Shown: positions 25,522 through 35,143, counted from the stretch's first letter. The stretch: 64,000 bases of DNA from Streptomonospora salina (GCF_014204715.1 NZ_JACHLY010000001.1:2511001-2575000); one strand, 5' to 3'. Numbers and translations are program-made. Notes: generated by a model not told the origin, from the sequence alone.

Positions 25522-25932
25522 ATGAGACCACCCGTGTTCAGCGTCACCGTCCGCGACCACGCCATGGTCGCCCACAGTTTCCGCGGCGAAGTCTTCGGAC
25601 CGGCGCAAGCGCTGCACGGCGCCACGTTCACGGTGGACGCCTCGTTCCACCGGTCCGAGCTGGACGCCGACAACGTCGTCGTCGACATCGGCCGGGCCGC
25701 CGCCGAACTCGGCGACGTCCTCAGCGGTCTGAACTACCGCAACCTCGACGACGAGCCCGCCTTCGCCGGAACCAACACCACGACGGAGTTCCTCGCCAAG
25801 GTCGTCGCCGACCGGCTGGCCGAACGCGCATCCGACGGCCGCCTCGGCGAGGGTGCCCGCGGTCTGGAGCGGATCTCGGTGACGCTGCACGAGTCGCACG
25901 TCGCCGGAGCCTCCTACGAGCGCGCGCTGTGA
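25522..25932 (+). CDS. 6-pyruvoyl-tetrahydropterin synthase-like (PTPS/QueD) protein
   Basis: A 136-residue PTPS-fold protein ([85 protein letters not shown]). Classical PTPS/QueD use three zinc histidines (H...HGH) and a catalytic Cys. Here the second motif is LHGATF, so the third His is gone and no Cys is present in the protein. The Glu-His of LHESH at the C-terminal active-site position is kept. It may catalyse a different aldol-type reaction or bind a pterin. The GTG of the glycosyltransferase overlaps its stop. Confidence 0.85.
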   Translation: MRPPVFSVTVRDHAMVAHSFRGEVFGPAQALHGATFTVDASFHRSELDADNVVVDIGRAAAELGDVLSGLNYRNLDDEPAFAGTNTTTEFLAKVVADRLAERASDGRLGEGARGLERISVTLHESHVAGASYERAL

Positions 25933-27050
25933 CCGCTGCGAGCCCCGCCCGCGGGCAGACCGGCCACCCGGCCACGGTGCACGCGGTGCTGCCCGGCGGA
26001 GTCGACGACGCCACCCGCCCCAGCGGCGGCGACGTCTACGACCGCCGCATGTGCCGCGGTCTCGCGGCGGCGGGCCGCCCGGTCGCCGAGATCGCCGTAC
26101 CGGGCGCCTGGCCCCGGCCCGCCCCCGCCGCCCGCGCCCGGCTCGCACGATCCCTGGCGGCGCTTCCCGACGGCGCCCTGGTGCTCGGCGACGGCCTGGT
26201 GTGCTGCGCGGTCCCCGGGATCATCGCCGCACACGCCCGCCGCCTGCGCCTGGCCGTCCTGGTCCACCTGCCGTTGGCGGCCGAAACCGGACTGAGCGAC
26301 CAGGAGGCGGCCGACCTCGACTCCCGGGAGCGCGCCGCCGTCCGGGCCGCCGGCGCGGTCGTCGCCACGAGCCCGTGGGCGGCACGGTGGCTGGCCGACC
26401 GCCACGGCCTGGAGGACGGGCGGACGCACACCGTCGAGCCCGGTGCCGACCCCGCGCCGCTCGCGACGGGCACCGACGGCGCCACGCGGCTGCTGTGCGT
26501 CGCGTCGCTGACACCGCGCAAGGGCCACGACGTGCTCGCGGAGGCTCTGGCGTCGCTCACCGACCTGGAGTGGACCTGCACGTGCGCCGGCCCCGCCGAT
26601 CGCGCACCCGGGCACGCCGCCGACGTGCGGCGCCGGCTGGTGCGGAACGGCATCGCCGACCGGGTGCACCTGGCCGGACCGCTCGCCGGCGCCGAACTGG
26701 AGGCCGCGTACGCGGCCGCCGACCTGGCCGTCCTCCCGTCGCGCTGGGAAACCTACGGCATGGCCGTCACCGAGGCGCTGGCGCGCGGCGTCCCGGTGCT
26801 GACCACCGACGCGGGAGCGCTGCCGTCCACACTGGCGCCGCCGCCCGGCGGGGAGGCGCCGGGCATGACGGTGCCCGCCGGCGACCCGGCCGCGCTCGCG
26901 TCGGCGCTGCGCGACTGGTTCGGGGCGGAGCAGCTGCGCGACCGGCTGCGCAGGGCGGCGCGGAGGAGCCGGCGGCGGCTGCGTCCGTGGCCGGAGGCGG
27001 CCGCGCGTATGGAGTCCGTGCTGGGCGCGCTGGAGCGGGAGCCGCGGTGA
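25929..27050 (+). CDS. GT4-family glycosyltransferase
   Basis: A 373-residue GT-B glycosyltransferase starting at a GTG that overlaps the PTPS stop (GTGA). The donor-binding half holds [38 protein letters not shown] and the E-x7-E region [21 protein letters not shown]. The N-terminal half includes [16 protein letters not shown] and [17 protein letters not shown]. It should transfer a sugar from an NDP- or lipid-linked donor to the cluster's product at the membrane face. Next gene overlaps by 4 bp. Confidence 0.9.
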   Translation: MTAASPARGQTGHPATVHAVLPGGVDDATRPSGGDVYDRRMCRGLAAAGRPVAEIAVPGAWPRPAPAARARLARSLAALPDGALVLGDGLVCCAVPGIIAAHARRLRLAVLVHLPLAAETGLSDQEAADLDSRERAAVRAAGAVVATSPWAARWLADRHGLEDGRTHTVEPGADPAPLATGTDGATRLLCVASLTPRKGHDVLAEALASLTDLEWTCTCAGPADRAPGHAADVRRRLVRNGIADRVHLAGPLAGAELEAAYAAADLAVLPSRWETYGMAVTEALARGVPVLTTDAGALPSTLAPPPGGEAPGMTVPAGDPAALASALRDWFGAEQLRDRLRRAARRSRRRLRPWPEAAARMESVLGALEREPR

Positions 27051-27910
27051 ACGCCCACGGGAGCGGCGCTTTCGCGCCGGACTGGCTGGCGCTGCGGGAA
27101 CGCGCCGACGCCGCCGCCCGCTCGGCGGAGCTCCTCGAACCGCTGGAGGCCGCCCTGCGCACCCGGTCGGCCGGCGAACCGCGGATCGTCGTCGACCTCG
27201 GCTGCGGCACCGGCGCGATGGGGCGCTGGCTCGCGCCGCGCCTGTCCGGCCCCCAGCACTGGGTCCTGCAGGACCGCGACCCGGCACTGCTCGTCCGCGC
27301 CCGCGACGGCCTGCCCCACCGCAGCGCCGACGGCGGCCCCGTCACCGCCCGGATCCGCCGCGGCGACCTGGCGCACCTGAGATCCGCCGACCTCGCCGGC
27401 GCCTCGCTGGTCACGGCCTCGGCGCTGCTGGACCTGCTGACCGGAGAGCAGGCGGCCGGGCTCGCGCGGGCGTGCGCGGCCGCCGGGTGCCCGGCCCTGC
27501 TGACGCTGTCCGTTCAGGGCCGGGTGGAGCTGGATCCCCCGCATCCGCTGGACGGCGCGATCGCCGCCGCGTTCGACGACCACCAGCGCCGCGGCTCACC
27601 GGCCGGGCGCCTGCTCGGCCCGGACGCACCGGCGGCCGCGGCCGCCGCGTTCGAGCGGTGCGGCGCACGCGTGCAGGACCGCCCCAGCCCGTGGCGGCTG
27701 GGCGCCGGCGACGCCGCGCTCACCGCCGAGTGGCTGCGGGGCCGGGTCGCCGCCGCCGTCGAGCAGCGCCCCGGACTCGCCGGAGCCGCCGGTGCGTACC
27801 TGGACCGGAGGCTGGAGCAGTGCGCCGCGGGGAGGCTGCGCGCCCTGGTCGGCCACCGCGACCTCCTCGCGATCCCCGCCGGTGCCGACGCCGCCGCGCA
27901 CCGCCGGTAG
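27047..27910 (+). CDS. Class I SAM-dependent methyltransferase
   Basis: A 287-residue protein; SAM-binding motif I is IVVDLGCGTGAMGRWLA, followed by WVLQDRDPALLVRAR (motif II) and SLVTASALLDLLT (motif III region). Starts GTG overlapping the glycosyltransferase TGA (GTGA), so expression is coupled. It probably methylates the same intermediate handled by the dehydrogenase and glycosyltransferase. Confidence 0.85.
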   Translation: MNAHGSGAFAPDWLALRERADAAARSAELLEPLEAALRTRSAGEPRIVVDLGCGTGAMGRWLAPRLSGPQHWVLQDRDPALLVRARDGLPHRSADGGPVTARIRRGDLAHLRSADLAGASLVTASALLDLLTGEQAAGLARACAAAGCPALLTLSVQGRVELDPPHPLDGAIAAAFDDHQRRGSPAGRLLGPDAPAAAAAAFERCGARVQDRPSPWRLGAGDAALTAEWLRGRVAAAVEQRPGLAGAAGAYLDRRLEQCAAGRLRALVGHRDLLAIPAGADAAAHRR

Positions 27911-27995
27911 ACGGGCGGCGGCGAGGCGCGGACGGCGGCGCGCAGGGGTAGGAGAAGAGGGAGGACGACGCGGCTGGTCCGCGGTGGGGAGGACG

Positions 27996-29075
27996 ATGCG
28001 TGCAGTCGGGCCGTGGGTGCGGGTACTGCTGGGAGCCGCCGTGCTGGGGCTGCTGGTGCGGACGTTGGGCGCGGGGCCGGTGCTGGACGGTCTGGCGACG
28101 ATCGACGGTCCGGCTCTGCTCGCCGCGGTGGGGATCGGCGCGGCGACGACGCTCGCCGCGGCGGGGCGGTGGGTCGTCGTGGCCCGCGGCATGGGGCTGC
28201 GACTCGGTCCGGCGCGGGCCGTGGCCGACTACTACCGGGCGCTGCTGCTCAACGCGGTGCTGCCGGCGGGCGTCCTCGGCGACGTGCACCGCGCGTTCGA
28301 GCACGGCCGCCGCGCCCGCGCCGCCGACTCCGCGGAAACGGGTGGATCCGGCGGCGCCGGCGGGCGGGCGGTGCGCGCGGTGGTCCTGGAGCGCACCGCC
28401 GGGCAGGCGGTGCTGATCCCCGCCGCGGCGGCCGTGCTGCTCGTGCGGCCGGACCTGCTCACCGCCGCCGCGCGGGCGCTGCCCTCGGCCGGGGCGGTGG
28501 GACCGGCGGCGGCCGTGCTCCTGGCGGCGGTCGGCGCGGCGGCGGCGTGGCTGCTGCGGTCCGCGGGCGGGCGCCGCCGGCTGCGGCGCGCGCGGGTGTG
28601 GGCGTCGGAGGCGCGTTCGGCGGTGCTGACCGGCCGGAGGCTGTCGGCGGTGGTACTGCTGTCGCTGGCCGGGCTCGCCGGGCACCTGTCGCTGTTCGTC
28701 GTCGCGGCGCGGGCGGCGGGGGCCGACGCGCCGGTCGTGGTGCTGCTTCCGCCGCTACTGCTGGCGCTGGTGGCGATGAGCGTCCCCGTGGGTGTCGGCG
28801 GGTGGGGGCCGCGGGAGTCCGCTGCCGCGCTCGGGTTCGCCGCCGTCGGCCTCGGTGCCGCGACCGGGCTGAGCGCCGCGGTGGTCTACGGGGTGCTCGC
28901 CCTGGTCGCGAGCCTTCCGGGGGTGCTCGTGCTGCTGCCGCTGCCCAGGCCGCTGCGCCGGAGCGCCGAGGGGCGTCCGCAGGATCGTGCGGAGACCGAC
29001 GGCACGGCCGCCGCGCGCCCGCGCCCGGTCGGGACGCCGACGGAGGACGGCACGGCCGCCGGCCGGACGGGCTGA
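27996..29075 (+). CDS. YbhN/lysylphosphatidylglycerol-synthase-like membrane protein (flippase-like)
   Basis: A 359-residue integral membrane protein, mostly Ala/Leu/Val with ~8 TM segments; start ATG behind GGGGAGGA. The family marker region is YYRALLLNAVLPAGVLGDVHRAFEH, with MSVPVGVGGWGPRESAAALGF near the C-terminal end. YbhN-type proteins are thought to move or flip lipids. As the last gene of the cluster it may export the glycolipid-like product. The C-terminal 40 residues are hydrophilic and low-complexity. Confidence 0.82.
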   Translation: MRAVGPWVRVLLGAAVLGLLVRTLGAGPVLDGLATIDGPALLAAVGIGAATTLAAAGRWVVVARGMGLRLGPARAVADYYRALLLNAVLPAGVLGDVHRAFEHGRRARAADSAETGGSGGAGGRAVRAVVLERTAGQAVLIPAAAAVLLVRPDLLTAAARALPSAGAVGPAAAVLLAAVGAAAAWLLRSAGGRRRLRRARVWASEARSAVLTGRRLSAVVLLSLAGLAGHLSLFVVAARAAGADAPVVVLLPPLLLALVAMSVPVGVGGWGPRESAAALGFAAVGLGAATGLSAAVVYGVLALVASLPGVLVLLPLPRPLRRSAEGRPQDRAETDGTAAARPRPVGTPTEDGTAAGRTG

Positions 29076-29094
29076 CGGCCTGTGCCGACCGGGG

Positions 29095-29727
29095 TCACAC
29101 GCGCCGGATGCGGGCCAGCCACGCCGCCTGGTCGACTTTGCCGCCGCGCTCGGCTCCCAGCGCGGCCGCCATGCCGTCGTCCACGACGGTGCAGCGGTAC
29201 CGGGCGGCGCGCAGGTCCTCCAGGTCCCAGCCGGTGCCGAACGCGTCGCGGATGTCGCTCTCTCCGACCCGCGGGCCGACACCCGGTTCGGCGTCGGAGA
29301 GCGCCAGGACGTGCACCAGCCCGCCGGGGCGGCAGGCGGCGTGCAGGGCGGCGACGTAGGCCGCGCGGTCGTCGCCGCCGAAGACGTGGAAGAGCGCGCT
29401 GTCGACCACGGTGTCGTAGCGGCGGTCGTCCTCGCCGAGAGCGAAGGCGTCGGCGACCGCGAACTCCGCTTCCGCTCCCTGCTCGGCGGCGTTGGCGCGG
29501 GCCGCCTCGACGCCGCGGGTCGAGAAGTCCACGCCCCGCACGGTATAGCCCCGGAGCGCGAGGTGGACGGTGTTCTCGCCGGTGCCGCAGCCGGGGTCGA
29601 GGACCGATCCGCTGATCCAACCGTCCCGTTCCAGAGCCGCGACCTCGGGTTGGGGCTCCCCGATCACCCAGGGCGCCGTGTCGTTGTCGTAGAGGGAGTC
29701 GAACAGCGACTCCGACGGTGTCGTCAT
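29095..29727 (-). CDS. Class I SAM-dependent methyltransferase
   Basis: A 210-residue methyltransferase. SAM motifs: GSVLDPGCGTGENTVHLA, RGVDFSTRGVEAARANA and YDTVVDSALFHVFGGDDR. The N-terminus (SLYDNDTAPWVIGEPQPEV) resembles the small-molecule/thiopurine-like methyltransferase subgroup. I chose ATG 29727 with GAAAGGG upstream. Convergent with the YbhN-like gene, so not part of that operon; its substrate is unknown. Confidence 0.87.
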   Translation of the reverse strand: MTTPSESLFDSLYDNDTAPWVIGEPQPEVAALERDGWISGSVLDPGCGTGENTVHLALRGYTVRGVDFSTRGVEAARANAAEQGAEAEFAVADAFALGEDDRRYDTVVDSALFHVFGGDDRAAYVAALHAACRPGGLVHVLALSDAEPGVGPRVGESDIRDAFGTGWDLEDLRAARYRCTVVDDGMAAALGAERGGKVDQAAWLARIRRV

Positions 29728-30042
29728 GGTGGGCCCTTTCGAGGTCGATCCGGTACCGGCGGGTGCGGACTCCGCGCGGGGCCGCGGCGTTCGCGCGCGG
29801 CCGCCGGAGCGGTCGGAGCCCGCCCCGATCGTCACTCTGCTACCTCAAGTCTGGTCGAGGTCAACCGGATTCCCCGCGCAGCGGCCCGGTGGGCGCCGCG
29901 GCCCGGATCGCCGGGCGGCCGGCGCCCGAGCGCACCGGTTCTGTGACGTGGACCCCATTCATACCTACCGGTCGGTATTCTTCTCTGCGACTATGGCATC
30001 CGACATACGACGCACCGGTGCCCCGCACGTAGGAGGACCCCC
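29728..30042. other. Divergent promoter region before the acyl-CoA ligase
   Basis: 315 bp with no gene. The functional element seen is the near-palindrome at 29961-29978. AGGAGG at about 30031 is the ribosome binding site of the ligase. Confidence 0.5.
29961..29978. promoter_or_regulatory. TetR-type (fatty-acid regulator-like) operator candidate
   Basis: ATACCTACCGGTCGGTAT pairs with its own reverse complement at 16 of 18 positions. It lies 65 bp upstream of the acyl-CoA ligase start, a usual place for a FadR/KstR-like TetR repressor. No such regulator gene is nearby. Confidence 0.5.
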
Positions 30043-31584
30043 ATGCTCAATCTGGCGATCGTGCTGGAGGACAGCGCCCAGAAGTACCCGGACCGCACGG
30101 CCCTGGTCCACGGCGACATCCGCATGCCCTACTCCATGCTCGACGGGCTCGCCGGCCAGGTGGCCAACCTGCTGGTGGAGCGCGGCGTCCGCCCCGGAGA
30201 CAAGATCGCCCTGGCCTGCCCGAACCTGCCGTACTTCCCGATCGTCTACTTCGGCGCGCTCAAAGCGGGCGCGGTGGTGGTGCCGGTGAACGTGCTGTCG
30301 CAGTCCCAGGAGCTCGCCTACTACCTCGACGACGCCGAAGCCAAGGCGTTCTTCTGCTTCGAGGGCACGCCCGAGCTTCCGCTGGGCGAACGCGGCAAGG
30401 AGGCCTTCGACGCCGCGCCCGGCACCGAGCACTTCTTCGTCCTGCCGGGCGCCGCCCTGGCCACCGAGTCCTCCATCGAGGGGGCCCAGACGCTGTGGGC
30501 CGCGCTGGAGGGGGTCTCCGACCGTTTCGAGTCGGTGCAGACCGCCGCCGACGACACCGCCGTCATCCTCTACACCAGCGGCACCACCGGCCGCCCCAAG
30601 GGCGCCGAGCTGAGCCACCAGAACATGCTGATGAACGCGATGGTCAACGACGAACTCGTCCCCGGCTACGACGGCGAGGACTCCACGATGGCGGTCCTGC
30701 CGCTGTTCCACTCCTTCGGCCAGTCCTCGATCATGAACGCGGCACTGCGCCGGGGCGCCAAGCTCGTGCTGATGCCCCGCTTCGAGCCGGTCGAGGCGCT
30801 GAAGCTGATGCGCGACGAACACGTCACCCTGTTCGCGGGCGTGCCCACCATGTACTGGGCGCTGCTGTCGGCGGTGCGCGCCGGCGGCCTGGAGGTTCCC
30901 TCCAGTCTGCGTTCGGCGGTCTCGGGCGGGTCCGCCGCGCCGATGGAGGTGCTCAAGGAGTTCCGGGAGCTCTTCGGCGTGGAGATCCTCGAAGGCTACG
31001 GGCTCTCCGAGACCGCGCCGACGGCCAGCTTCAACCAGCTGCACCGCCCCACCAAACCGGGCTCGATCGGGTTCCCCGTGTGGGGTGTGCAGATGAAGCT
31101 CGTCGACGGCGACTGGAACACGGTCGAAGGCGAAGGCCCGGGAGAGATCGCCATCCGCGGCCACAACGTCATGAAGGGCTACTACAAGCGCCCCGAGGCC
31201 ACGGCCGAAGTGATGCGCGACGGGTGGTTCCGCACCGGCGACATCGCCCGGCGCGACGACGAGGGCTACTACTTCATCGTCGACCGCGCCAAGGACCTGA
31301 TCATCCGCGGCGGCTACAACGTCTACCCGCGCGAGGTCGAAGAGGTGCTCATCGCGCACCCGTCGGTCTCGCTGGCCGCCGTGGTGGGCGTGCAGCACGA
31401 CACCCACGGCGAGGAGGTCGCGGCGTTCGTCGTGGCCGAAGAGGGCACCGAGCCCACGGAGCAGGAGCTGATCGACCACTGCCGCGAGCAGCTTGCCGCG
31501 TTCAAGTACCCGCGCTCGGTGGAGTTCCGCGACGCCCTGCCGATGAACGCCACCGGCAAGATCCTCAAGCGCGAACTGAAGTAG
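30043..31584 (+). CDS. Long-chain fatty-acid-CoA ligase (AMP-binding family)
   Basis: A 513-residue ANL-superfamily enzyme. P-loop-like motif AVILYTSGTTGRPKGAELSH near residue 175, the A5 motif EGYGLSETAPT, A7 WFRTGDIARRDDEGY, A8 KDLIIRGGYNVYPREVEE, and the catalytic lysine in NATGKILKREL. It activates a fatty or other carboxylic acid as acyl-AMP and transfers it to CoA in the cytoplasm. ATG with an excellent AGGAGG site. Single-gene unit; the upstream palindrome suggests fatty-acid-responsive control. Chain-length preference cannot be read. Confidence 0.93.
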   Translation: MLNLAIVLEDSAQKYPDRTALVHGDIRMPYSMLDGLAGQVANLLVERGVRPGDKIALACPNLPYFPIVYFGALKAGAVVVPVNVLSQSQELAYYLDDAEAKAFFCFEGTPELPLGERGKEAFDAAPGTEHFFVLPGAALATESSIEGAQTLWAALEGVSDRFESVQTAADDTAVILYTSGTTGRPKGAELSHQNMLMNAMVNDELVPGYDGEDSTMAVLPLFHSFGQSSIMNAALRRGAKLVLMPRFEPVEALKLMRDEHVTLFAGVPTMYWALLSAVRAGGLEVPSSLRSAVSGGSAAPMEVLKEFRELFGVEILEGYGLSETAPTASFNQLHRPTKPGSIGFPVWGVQMKLVDGDWNTVEGEGPGEIAIRGHNVMKGYYKRPEATAEVMRDGWFRTGDIARRDDEGYYFIVDRAKDLIIRGGYNVYPREVEEVLIAHPSVSLAAVVGVQHDTHGEEVAAFVVAEEGTEPTEQELIDHCREQLAAFKYPRSVEFRDALPMNATGKILKRELK

Positions 31585-32011
31585 CGCGGGCCGGCCCCGC
31601 GCGCGGCGCCCGAGGAGCGCTCCGGCGCCGCGCGGCGCGGCCGCCGAGAACCGGTCCCGGACCTCGACGGCCCGGGACCGGCCACGCGACCGGTGTGCGG
31701 CGCGCCCTCCCCTCATCGGCGCCCGCCGCCGGTCCGTCCGCCCCCGCGGTCCATCGTCCAGCGGACCGGTCGCGGGGTTCTTCGGAGACGATCTCGTGCG
31801 CGCAAGTCCATATTCGCGGCCGTCGACGTGTCAAGGGCGGCGCCAGCCGCGACGCGCGGCACGGCGCGCCGTCCGGGCCGCCGCCTCCTCCCGGGCGCCC
31901 TCGGGGCGACGGTGCACGAACTTGACAACACGCACCGCGTTCGCGAATCCTCACGGATCACGCGAAGCCGTACAGAACGGCACGCTCCCCGCTCCCCCTC
32001 GGAGGTCTTCC
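31585..32011. other. Non-coding gap
   Basis: 427 bp between the acyl-CoA ligase and the next gene. A GC-rich stretch after the ligase is the probable terminator region and GGAGG at 32001-32005 is the ribosome binding site of the next gene. Nothing else recognised. Confidence 0.4.
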
Positions 32012-32845
32012 GTGTACGACATGCTGCTCGTCCTGACGGGCGCCGGCATCAGCCTGGTGACCAGCGTCGTGGTGACGTGGGTCCAGGGCCGGCAGGCCCG
32101 CAAGGGCGAGAACCGCGTCGCCGCCCGCGAATCGACGCGCGAGCTGACCGGGCTGTTCATCGCCGAACGCGAGGGCGCCGCGGAGAACGGCGGAACCGAA
32201 CCGACGCCCGCTCTGGCCGAGGCCGAGATGATGTCGGTGGCGATCACCGACCGCCGCACCCGCGAGCGGATGCGGGCGGTCATCCGCCTGCTTCGCGAAC
32301 TGCGGCTGCCCGAACTCCAGGAACTCAGCGGCGCCAACCCCGCGGTCCTCCGGCCGCTGCTGTGCGACCACGCGCTGGAGGTGCTGGGCTCCCACTTCCG
32401 CAACGAGCGGCTGCCCGCCCTTCCGCAGAGCGTGCAGAAGATGCTCGACGTCGAAGACGAGGCGCTGAACATCCACGCCGGCGGCGCACCGCGCAACGTC
32501 GCCTCCGCGATCAAGACCTCGGACGCGACCGCCGGTACGGGCGCGGGCGCCGATGCGGGCTCCGCGCGCCCGTCCGGCTCCTCGGGCAAATCCTCTCCGG
32601 CCAAGGGCTCCGGTTCCTCGTCCAAAGGCTCCGGTTCCTCGTCCAAGGGCGCCGGGGCGTCCTCAGCGGGCACGTCCGGCTCCGCGACCGACAGCGGCGA
32701 AGCGCCGGCCCCGCGCGGACGCATCCGCCGCAAGCAGGGGTCCGGCGAGGAGTCCGACGCGTCGGCGCGCCGCTCCAAGACCGACAAGGGCGCCGACGCC
32801 GACGCCGAGGAGCACACGTCCTTCTGGAAGGACGACGACGCCTGA
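32012..32845 (+). CDS. Membrane-anchored hypothetical protein with Ser/Gly/Lys-rich tail
   Basis: A 277-residue protein from GTG 32012. Residues 4-22 are one TM helix (MLLVLTGAGISLVTSVVVTW), then RQARKGENR, so the rest is likely cytoplasmic. Residues 45-160 are a helical domain with RERMRAVIRLLRELRLPELQ. From ~175 the protein is disordered, with two near-identical copies of KGSGSSSKG encoded by a repeated 21-bp unit (around 32604-32650), and ends in an acidic tail. It could be a phage-shock or scaffold-like protein; no family recognised. Confidence 0.65.
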   Translation: MYDMLLVLTGAGISLVTSVVVTWVQGRQARKGENRVAARESTRELTGLFIAEREGAAENGGTEPTPALAEAEMMSVAITDRRTRERMRAVIRLLRELRLPELQELSGANPAVLRPLLCDHALEVLGSHFRNERLPALPQSVQKMLDVEDEALNIHAGGAPRNVASAIKTSDATAGTGAGADAGSARPSGSSGKSSPAKGSGSSSKGSGSSSKGAGASSAGTSGSATDSGEAPAPRGRIRRKQGSGEESDASARRSKTDKGADADAEEHTSFWKDDDA

Positions 32846-32884
32846 CATGTAGTGCTCCCGCGCGAAAAGCGCCACGCACACAGG

Positions 32885-32924
32885 CGGGCGGCCCCGGTGC
32901 AGACAGGTGCACCGGGGCCGCCCG
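32885..32924. terminator. Bidirectional terminator
   Basis: Perfect 17-bp stem (CGGGCGGCCCCGGTGCA / TGCACCGGGGCCGCCCG) with a 6-nt loop, then TTT, between two convergent genes. Confidence 0.9.
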
Positions 32925-32981
32925 TTTCATGTGTCGGGGGTGTCGGGGGTGCGGCCGGGGCCGCTCGGGTCGGTCAGCGGA

Positions 32982-34100
32982 TCAGGCCAGCGTCAGGTTC
33001 CACTGCTGCAGGATCGGGTTGACCTCCTGGTAGTAGGTCGTGCCGCCCCAGGTGCAGTCGCCCGAGCCGCCGGAAGTGACGCCCTGGGCCTGGTCGCCGC
33101 TGATGAACGAGCCGCCGGAGTCGCCGGGCTCGGCGCAGACGCTGGTGCGCGTGAGCCCGTAGACGGTGCCCTGGGGGTAGCGCACCGTCTGGTTGCGGGC
33201 CTCGATGGTGCCGCAGTGCCAGCCGGTGGTCGAGCCCGAGCGGCAGATCGACGAGCCCACGGCGGCCTGGCTGGAGCCGTTGACGGCCACAGTGCCACCG
33301 GAGTAGTCGTTGACGCGCGGGGTGGGGTTCCACCCGCTGGTGCGGACGTAGGCCATGTCGCGGGTCGGGAAGGTCGAGCCCGCGAAGGTGCCGCTGCCGC
33401 CGTCGGCGCCGGAGACGGAGGCGCCGCCGCTGCCGCAGTGGCCCGCGGTCACGAATCCGGTGGTGACGGCGAAGCCGACGGAGCACCGGGAGCCGCCGTT
33501 GATGTAGTAGGCGTTGCCGCCGACGATGTCGGCGAAGGTCTCGGGCTTCTCGGAGCTCTCCTTCACCTTGACGGCCGACCTGTCGACGCCGGCGTCGGCG
33601 AGGAACTCCTTGCCGTCCTTCGCCTGGCCCCGGTCGACGGTCATGACCACACGGTCGGACTCGACGTCGGCGTACCAGCCGGTCACGCCGGATCCGGCGT
33701 CCTCGGCATCGGCGTTGAGGTTCTCCACGACCTTGTCGAGGGCGTCCTGGCCGTGGGTGACGACCTCGGCTTCGGCACCGGCGTTCTCGACGGTGCCGAC
33801 CGCATCGGAGTCGGTGACCGAGACGGTCAGTTCGCCGGATTCCGCGTCGAAGACGGCGCCTCCGAAGTCGGAGCCGAGGTCGGCGCGCAGCTCGTTCTCG
33901 ACGGAACGGGCCTGGCTCTCATCCTTGAGCAGCTGTCCGGCCTGGGACTCGGTGAGCCCGAGGTCGCGCTGCATGGCGTCGAGCTGCTCCGGCGCCGCCG
34001 TCGGTGCGGGATCTGCCGCCACGGCGGTGGTAGCCGCTGCGATCAGCCCTGCGGACAGGGCGATGCCGCCGAGTGCCTTGAAGTGGGGGGATTTTCGCAC
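32982..34100 (-). CDS. Secreted S1-family serine protease (streptogrisin/alpha-lytic type)
   Basis: A 372-residue pre-pro-protease. GTG 34100 follows AGGAGAGG. Signal peptide residues 1-29 (LIAAATTAVAA). Pro-region ~30-190 contains the alpha-lytic pro-domain pattern (GLTESQAGQLL, GAVFDAESGELTVSV). The mature protease probably begins near residue 192 (IVGGNAYYING) with the triad His221 (VTAGHCGSG), Asp248 (TRDMAYV) and Ser328 (EPGDSGGSF); six Cys can form three disulphides. Like SGPA/SGPB and alpha-lytic protease it would fold outside the cell with its pro-region and then be autoprocessed. Transcribed alone. Confidence 0.95.
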   Translation of the reverse strand: MRKSPHFKALGGIALSAGLIAAATTAVAADPAPTAAPEQLDAMQRDLGLTESQAGQLLKDESQARSVENELRADLGSDFGGAVFDAESGELTVSVTDSDAVGTVENAGAEAEVVTHGQDALDKVVENLNADAEDAGSGVTGWYADVESDRVVMTVDRGQAKDGKEFLADAGVDRSAVKVKESSEKPETFADIVGGNAYYINGGSRCSVGFAVTTGFVTAGHCGSGGASVSGADGGSGTFAGSTFPTRDMAYVRTSGWNPTPRVNDYSGGTVAVNGSSQAAVGSSICRSGSTTGWHCGTIEARNQTVRYPQGTVYGLTRTSVCAEPGDSGGSFISGDQAQGVTSGGSGDCTWGGTTYYQEVNPILQQWNLTLA

Positions 34101-34749
34101 GTGCCTCTCCTTGAGCGGGAACGAAAGGGCGCTACGCCCGGCTCGGGACCGGGCGCGTATCCCCGGCGGGCTGGACCTTGTGGGTCCGTCCCGCCGATTC
34201 ACCGACGCGTTCGGTGAATGGAACGAAACGATAAGTGAAGATCACGGCGCGCAACAGACTTGACACAGAGCGGTGGTTTTCGGCAGTCGCGCGCGTGCTG
34301 CGAGGTGCCGGCCGGACCGGCCGTCCCGCACGGCTCGCCTGACGTCGGAATTCACAAATGCGAAATGACGACCGGAACACTCATGATCACCGACACAAGG
34401 GATGATCTTGGCCGGATTCGGTCAATTTTTCCGCGCCCCTCAAGACGGACGGGGACGAATCAACCGACGTGCGAGACGCCCCGCGCCGCGAAGGGACGCT
34501 CGTTGGACGGAAGGGCCGGACTGCACGTGCGCTCCGGACGTATCCACGCCCTCGGCGTTCGCACTCCGGGCAGCGGACCTCAGCGGCACGGCGCAGGCCG
34601 ACGCAGGCCGGCGGGCCGTCGGGCCGCGGACCGCCGGGGAGTCGGGGAGCCGGGGAGCCCGAGGCAGTCGGAGACGGTCTGAACGCATCCGGCCGCGCTT
34701 TCGGGAAACAGGTACCAGTGACGGACTACCGATCCGAAGGGGGGCCGTC
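34101..34749. other. Non-coding gap
   Basis: 649 bp between divergent units. The part near 34190-34420 is less GC-rich and holds a TTGACA-like box at 34260-34265 (either direction possible). No reading frame here has a ribosome binding site or known motif. AAGGGGGG just before 34750 serves the next gene. Confidence 0.4.
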
Positions 34750-35019
34750 ATGGAGGTCACCGGTATCTTCACCGCGATCATCATCGGGCTGATCATCGGC
34801 GTACTCGCCCGCATCATCCTGCCCGGCAAACAGAACATCCAGGTCTGGCTGACGATCCTCGTCGGAATCGTGGCCGCCCTGGTCGGCACGGCGATCGCCG
34901 GCTTCGCCGGTTACGCGGACACCCCCGGCATCGACTGGTGGGAGCTGATCACCCAGGTCGTCCTGGCCGTGGCCGGAGTCGGCCTGGTGTCGGGCATGCG
35001 CAGCGGCAAGGGCTCCTGA
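34750..35019 (+). CDS. GlsB/YeaQ/YmgE-family small membrane protein
   Basis: An 89-residue protein with three hydrophobic segments (IFTAIIIGLIIGVLARIIL, WLTILVGIVAALVGTAIAGF, ITQVVLAVAGVGLV) and the family pattern G(L)IIGxLAR.ILPG. Transglycosylase-associated/GlsB proteins are small stress-related membrane proteins of unclear biochemistry. ATG preceded by AAGGGGGG. Stands alone. Confidence 0.88.
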   Translation: MEVTGIFTAIIIGLIIGVLARIILPGKQNIQVWLTILVGIVAALVGTAIAGFAGYADTPGIDWWELITQVVLAVAGVGLVSGMRSGKGS

Positions 35020-35143
35020 CCGCAGCTCGTACCCGCGAGTGCGGCGCGAGTGGGCCACGGCGCGGCCCGGATGCGCCCCTGCCCGATGGAGGCCGGACGG
35101 GGGCGCAGTGCGGCCGCGCCGACGACGAATCCGCCCGCCCTCA

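Noticed and set aside
34260-34682. 140-residue plus-strand frame in the protease/GlsB gap
   Set aside because: No ribosome binding site, Arg/Gly/Pro-rich, no homology that I can see.
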